A DNA stretch of 18,898 bases, taken from assembly GCA_002373535.1 (NCBI GenBank), contig DFKL01000161.1, positions 1 to 18,898 on the forward strand, read 5' to 3'. Of the stretch, positions 14,866 through 18,898 are shown in pieces. Source of the stretch: Prevotellaceae bacterium UBA3646. GTDB taxonomy: Bacteria > Bacteroidota > Bacteroidia > Bacteroidales > Bacteroidaceae. A program made the translations under genes and the position numbers. The notes beneath the pieces were generated by a model, which was not told the DNA's origin, made no database searches, and worked only from the letters and a program-made list of their open reading frames with translations. Position 1 is the first letter of the stretch. Each line of letters opens with the position of its first letter.

Positions 14866-17800
14866 TCCATTACCGTAATCTCCGCACCACGATAATAATG
14901 ATGCAGAATATCCAAATATGAATAACCCTTCCGTCCCATGACGGCAGCCCCTATCTGGCACATCCCCACGCCATGCCCCCATCCGCGTCCGTGCAGGACA
15001 AAGCCGTCGGCAGACTCCTGGATGTCAAAGGCACTCGACAGCAGGTGCGTCTTGCTCAGCGCCCTGCGTATCTCCAGCTCCTTCCCTATCGTAACCGTAC
15101 GCAGCGAGCCGCATATCCTCAGCTTGCTGATATGATACCCCGGGCCGCGCTCCACCACCTCCAGGCGTAGTATCTCGCCAAAGTCAATCTTCAGCCTCTC
15201 CAGCAGCAAGTCATGCAATTCACGGCGCGACACCTTCGCATCCCATCTGTAGAAGTCCTTCGTTTCCCTGTCATAGTCATTCAGTATCTCGCCCAGCACC
15301 TCAGCGTCGTCAGTATTGCAATACGGATCCACCACACTTTGCAGATAAGGCTTGGTGACATTCTCCCAGGCATACCTGAACTCCTCCGTACGCCCTCCGC
15401 AACACTTGCTGAACCGCGCGTCACAAATCTCCCCCTCATACGTCAGGACCTGTCCCCGCGTAGCCTCCACCGCCTCCCTCACCGTGGGCAGAGCGACCCG
15501 CGTAACCCCCTGATACCTCTGGCAATGATCGTCGGCACACACGTCAAATATCGTATGATCCTCACGGTCATGCCAACGAATGATCTCGTCATCCGTCTTC
15601 GTAAAGGCAAAGAAAGCCGGCGAATCCTCCCCTATATGCCTGCGCCTCTCTATCTGCGCATACAGCCAGCTCCTCGATATCACGGCCGATGCCTTCAGGA
15701 ACTCAAGTTTGCATGACGCATTCATCTCACTCGATATGACACTTACCAGATAATCCTCTACCGGCAATACGTTTACCGCCACTATCCTGTCCTCGTCCAC
15801 CATCAGCCTCAGCCTGCCTTCAAACGTCTGCGACTCCTTCCTCTCCCAGTGGAACTTCACCCCTATCGTCACGCCATGCAGGCAGAAAGTCGCACCCTCC
15901 GCCACCGGACTGAACGTCAGCTCACGATACAACTGTCCCCTCCATCTCAGCGAGCCGTCCTCAAGCACCACCTGCTCGTTGCCCGTGACATCCATACCCT
16001 TGGCCGTATAGACCCCGTTCACCGTAAAGTCTATCACCCCGCCGCTCATTATGCCCACCGACACCTCATGCACGCCGTCCGCCATTCCCTCCCGGCACAC
16101 GTCCACCCCCTCGTCATCCACGGTTCCGTCATCAGCCAAGCCATCACCCGACACACGCCGTATCACAGGCTCCAGCTCCTCCCACGACATGGACACCTCC
16201 CTCAAAATCTCCGCCGCGCGCCCCGCAGTCATAGCCCTGAAGTCCTGCTCACGCGGAGTTATCAGCAAACCGCACATATCCAGCGCCCCCGGCGATACCA
16301 GGCAACCGTTCTCCACGTCATGATAGCAATCCGGACGATGCTTCCTCCGAGGGAAAATCAACGTCACTATCTCATCCCCGCGCTCCGCACCGCAGTCCTG
16401 ACGCCACGACACCAGGTTCATCCGAGGCTCATCCTCACCCTCCGCCACAGGCAACGCCCTGTATATACGCTGGCACAAGATACTGTCAGGCTCCGTAGGC
16501 AGCGAACGTATCACGAACACCGGACACACATAGCCCTCCAGGACAAACAAGCCACACCTCTCGCTCGTATTTCCAGACTCTTGCATCGTAGCAGCCTGAA
16601 TGCCCGTCACAGGATATATCCTGCGCAGCCGGCTCTCATACGACTTCCAGTCACGCTCCAGCGGCACCACGCCCCTGCTGCCTGACTGCAGATGCATATG
16701 GTCAGGACACGAAGCCCCGCACACAGGCCCGTTGTAGAACACTATCTGGTCACGCAAGTTCCATGCCAGGTCACGCATCATCCCGAAATGACTCCATATA
16801 CTCTGCCTCACATGGCGGCGCGCAGGAATCGTAAAATGCCTTGGCAGGATAGGAAACGGGTTCACCAGTATCTGATAATGCTTGCCCGTCATCAGCGCAT
16901 GCTGCTCGGCAGGACGATTTGCGTCACACAGAAAACACGGACGCTTCGCAATCACATCCCTCTCTATACTCGCCCCCGTCGACACCATACGCGCAGGATT
17001 CCACTGGCACGCCAGCCGGACCTCACGCACCACGTCACCATCCCCGTCCACGCTCTCCAGCGTCAGTTCACGCGTCTGCACCCCCCTCAGTTCCTCATAT
17101 CTCCTTGCCGCGTCATCCCAGCCCTCCAGCTCGCTCTCGAAGAAAGCATCCACCTCCTCGGCAGACACCCTGCGCTGCCACGACTCGTTCAGCCGGCGCC
17201 TCGCCCTTATCTCCGACGTACGCAGCTGATCCTTGTACAGATTGTTACGGTTAATCCTCTCCTGGCTCAGTGCCGCATCACTGTTGCCCTCCCACCTGCG
17301 GCACAGGTACAGCTCGTCATATATACGCCCTATACGGAACCTGCGGCTTATCATCAGCCCCAGCGCATAGTCCTCCCCGTACGAAGTATTCGGGATCTCA
17401 ATCTCCCTCAGCACCCTCGTCGAGAAAGCACGCGGAGCCCCCAGACCGTTAATGCGCAGCGCATTGTTACGCCCGTTCTGCGCCGTCCATTCCCTATGGT
17501 CTATCAACCCCGGAGGCAAAGTCTCCAAGTCAAAGTTACACATACGGTACGACCCTATCACCATAGCAGCATTCTCCTCATGGAACTTGTCCACGATACG
17601 CTGCAGCGTGTCACTGCCGCTATACATGTCGTCACTGTCCAGCTGCACCACGAACCTCCCCACACGTCCGTCATGCACCGCCAGGTTCCAGCACCCCCCG
17701 ATGCCCAGGTCGTCACGGTCCGGGACAATATGTATTACACGCCCGTCCTTGCCATACCTCCCTATTACCTCACTCGTGCCGTCCGTACTGCCATTGTCCA

Positions 17801-18596
17801 CCACTATCAGGTTAAACTCAAAATCCGTCCTCTGCGCCAGGACGCTCTCTATGGCATCCCCTATCGTCCTCACCCTGTCCCGCACCGGTATTACCACCGT
17901 AGCCTCCACCGCAAAGTCCTCCCTCCTGCCGAAGTCCACCACATCCAGTTCACTCGGATGCAGATACGCATTTATTGCCCTCAGGTGGCGCGTCGCCGCA
18001 CGCTCCATCTCCACCTGACGCGCACGGTTACGCGGATCCACATAGTCAAACTGCTTCTGCCCCGACAGCCTCGTGTCATGCTCCACCTCAGTGTACAGGA
18101 ACTCACTCACATGCACCGGCAGGCACATACGGCTCGCAAACAAGCGCAAGTCATACAGCGCCGCCCACCTGTACCTGTGCCCCGTCTCCTCAGCATACCG
18201 CTTCAGCACATCCGTCCTCAGCAGCCACACACTCCCCATCTGGAAGTCATCCCTTATGCTCCCCTCCTGACAGTCAATCAGCGGCATCGCCATGCGCTTC
18301 CCCTCAGGCGTCACCACATAATGGTCCGCATACCCCAGTACCGCCCCGTTGTCATCCATCACCTCCAGCATACGCTCCAAGGCATGGTACCCCAGACGCA
18401 GCACATCATATTTCGTATATATCAGCGAATACTCCGCCTCGGCCAGTCCCGCCATCTCCCTTATCATGCCAGTACTGCCCATGTCACCCGACACATGATA
18501 CACACCACCCACTACAGGCTCCTCCCTCAACGCCCTCTCCGTCTCACCCCCCTGAGCCACGTCCAGCCACGCAATAAAACAATCAATACGTCTCAT
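14862..18596 (-). CDS. Three-part fusion: glycosyltransferase family 2, DUF4922 GalT/HIT-like domain, SpoIID/LytB
   Basis: 1244 residues from ATG 18596 (a GTG two codons earlier is possible). Residues 1-175: a GT-A-like module without a clear DxD (SLIYTKYDVLRLGYHALERM). Residues 230-440: canonical GT2, with ATVVIPVRDRVRTIGDAIES, VVDNGSTDGTSE, the metal-binding QLDSDDM (D320-D323) and the GNSD region. Residues 545-805: DUF4922, with CFLC (554-557), LVNPFPILPRHFTIP, DHMHLQ (H633, H635, Q637, the HxHxQ form of the GalT/Ap4A-phosphorylase branch), FPRRKHRPDCYHD and SPGALDMCGLLITPRE. Residues 855-1244: SpoIID/LytB, with VLPVEDYLVSVISSEMNASC (E957 the likely catalytic Glu), KASAVISRSWLYAQ, CCGGRTEEF and GRGWGHGVGMCQIGAAVMG. 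SpoIID proteins cut peptidoglycan glycan, yet no signal peptide or membrane segment is visible, so location is puzzling. The aroB start overlaps its stop. Confidence 0.9.
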   Translation of the reverse strand: MRRIDCFIAWLDVAQGGETERALREEPVVGGVYHVSGDMGSTGMIREMAGLAEAEYSLIYTKYDVLRLGYHALERMLEVMDDNGAVLGYADHYVVTPEGKRMAMPLIDCQEGSIRDDFQMGSVWLLRTDVLKRYAEETGHRYRWAALYDLRLFASRMCLPVHVSEFLYTEVEHDTRLSGQKQFDYVDPRNRARQVEMERAATRHLRAINAYLHPSELDVVDFGRREDFAVEATVVIPVRDRVRTIGDAIESVLAQRTDFEFNLIVVDNGSTDGTSEVIGRYGKDGRVIHIVPDRDDLGIGGCWNLAVHDGRVGRFVVQLDSDDMYSGSDTLQRIVDKFHEENAAMVIGSYRMCNFDLETLPPGLIDHREWTAQNGRNNALRINGLGAPRAFSTRVLREIEIPNTSYGEDYALGLMISRRFRIGRIYDELYLCRRWEGNSDAALSQERINRNNLYKDQLRTSEIRARRRLNESWQRRVSAEEVDAFFESELEGWDDAARRYEELRGVQTRELTLESVDGDGDVVREVRLACQWNPARMVSTGASIERDVIAKRPCFLCDANRPAEQHALMTGKHYQILVNPFPILPRHFTIPARRHVRQSIWSHFGMMRDLAWNLRDQIVFYNGPVCGASCPDHMHLQSGSRGVVPLERDWKSYESRLRRIYPVTGIQAATMQESGNTSERCGLFVLEGYVCPVFVIRSLPTEPDSILCQRIYRALPVAEGEDEPRMNLVSWRQDCGAERGDEIVTLIFPRRKHRPDCYHDVENGCLVSPGALDMCGLLITPREQDFRAMTAGRAAEILREVSMSWEELEPVIRRVSGDGLADDGTVDDEGVDVCREGMADGVHEVSVGIMSGGVIDFTVNGVYTAKGMDVTGNEQVVLEDGSLRWRGQLYRELTFSPVAEGATFCLHGVTIGVKFHWERKESQTFEGRLRLMVDEDRIVAVNVLPVEDYLVSVISSEMNASCKLEFLKASAVISRSWLYAQIERRRHIGEDSPAFFAFTKTDDEIIRWHDREDHTIFDVCADDHCQRYQGVTRVALPTVREAVEATRGQVLTYEGEICDARFSKCCGGRTEEFRYAWENVTKPYLQSVVDPYCNTDDAEVLGEILNDYDRETKDFYRWDAKVSRRELHDLLLERLKIDFGEILRLEVVERGPGYHISKLRICGSLRTVTIGKELEIRRALSKTHLLSSAFDIQESADGFVLHGRGWGHGVGMCQIGAAVMGRKGYSYLDILHHYYRGAEITVME

Positions 18597-18621
18597 CAGC
18601 ACAAAACAAATAATCTGACTA

Positions 18622-18629
18622 CAAATTTA
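18622..18629 (-). promoter_or_regulatory. Bacteroidetes-type -7 box for the fusion gene
   Basis: TAAATTTG on the minus strand, an exact TAnnTTTG match, 25 bases before the ATG at 18596. No convincing -33 element at normal spacing. Confidence 0.5.
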
Positions 18630-18672
18630 CAAAAAAATAAACACACCACACCGAAAAGTCACCACAAAAACC

Positions 18673-18680
18673 TAAATTTG
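18673..18680 (+). promoter_or_regulatory. Bacteroidetes-type -7 box for the 18685 gene, probably giving a leaderless mRNA
   Basis: TAAATTTG on the plus strand, identical to the opposing box at 18622-18629. It ends 4 bases before the ATG at 18685, so transcription should begin at or beside the start codon. Confidence 0.5.
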
Positions 18681-18684
18681 CAAC

Positions 18685-18898
18685 ATGCACATCCACATCT
18701 ACAACCCCGAGAACGACATGGCCCTCGCCAACGGCACCCCCGGCTACACCCCGCCCGCCAACATCATCGCCTACCGGCAAGCCCGGTGGGACCTTCCCCG
18801 CCAATGGGCGGCCCCCGGCGACATCGTCTGGGACCACCACACCCCATACCACATGCTACACATCCCCCCAGGCACAGACGTCCGCCTCGCCCCTTGGG
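18685..18898 (+). CDS. Conserved uncharacterised Bacteroidales protein, N-terminal part (cut by window edge)
   Basis: 71 complete codons are visible. The start MHIHIYNPENDMALANGTPG fits a conserved Bacteroidales hypothetical family whose members, as I recall, begin with a hydrophobic strand and NPEHDxALA, followed by a TxPxxxxxxR..L..LPxxWxxxGD stretch; here that reads GYTPPANIIAYRQARWDLPR then QWAAPGDIVW. No function is established that I can name. It is divergent from the fusion gene. 51 of the 71 codons end in C, clearly more extreme than the other plus-strand genes. The frame is supported by the family-like N-terminus and by the -7 box just upstream. Confidence 0.78.
   Translation, partial: MHIHIYNPENDMALANGTPGYTPPANIIAYRQARWDLPRQWAAPGDIVWDHHTPYHMLHIPPGTDVRLAPW

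Noticed and set aside
13369..14895. 508-codon open frame antisense to aroB and to the start of the barrel gene.
   Set aside because: aroB is unmistakable on the other strand; the antisense product is a His/Arg/Gln-rich shadow.
18619..18852. Minus-strand open frame opposite the start of the 18685 gene.
   Set aside because: It crosses the divergent promoter region, and the plus-strand reading has the recognisable NPENDMALA start.

Overview
The window reads as ordinary chromosome of a Bacteroidales bacterium (Bacteroides/Prevotella relatives). The gene set fits that order: a parA-parB-DUF5683-lytic transglycosylase-relA/spoT run, DUF3822 next to rsmD, an outer-membrane beta-barrel protein of the OMP_b-brl_3 type, a DUF4922 protein, and promoter -7 boxes of the Bacteroidetes form TAnnTTTG. 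Genus cannot be fixed from the sequence. I see no rRNA, tRNA, CRISPR array, insertion sequence or phage gene, and no gene-free stretch longer than about 125 bases.

Layout. (1) Bases 1-4502, minus strand: a tight run, read right to left, of parA, parB, a DUF5683 membrane protein, an MltD-like lytic transglycosylase and the start of a relA/spoT gene that leaves the window. (2) Bases 4503-4624: divergent promoter region. (3) Bases 4625-6494, plus: surE overlapping lpxB. (4) Bases 6569-7060, plus: a small lipoprotein whose 3' end overlaps, tail to tail, (5) a RecD-like helicase on the minus strand (7002-8489). (6) Bases 8587-10562, plus: conserved single-pass membrane protein, DUF3822 protein and rsmD. 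(7) Bases 10591-18596, minus: read right to left, a 1244-residue fusion (glycosyltransferase, DUF4922/GalT-like phosphorylase fold, SpoIID/LytB), then aroB, then a large outer-membrane barrel protein. (8) From 18685, plus: the start of a conserved uncharacterised protein, divergent from the fusion gene.

Working links. Group 1 joins chromosome partition (ParAB), a peptidoglycan-cutting enzyme and (p)ppGpp metabolism in one transcription unit. Group 3 contains a lipid A enzyme, and groups 1 and 7 each carry a cell-wall cutting domain, so envelope construction is a recurring theme.

Main points for a second look: the triple-domain envelope fusion without a visible export signal; an apparent in-frame loss of about 15 residues from a conserved part of LpxB; the unusual Arg-rich end of MltD, where a second LysM would be expected; a perfect terminator-like hairpin inside the start of the DUF3822 gene; a 12-bp tandem repeat that codes for the tails of two convergent genes at once; and start codons placed so close to -7 boxes that leaderless mRNAs are likely. 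I did not find evidence of a wholly new multi-gene system.
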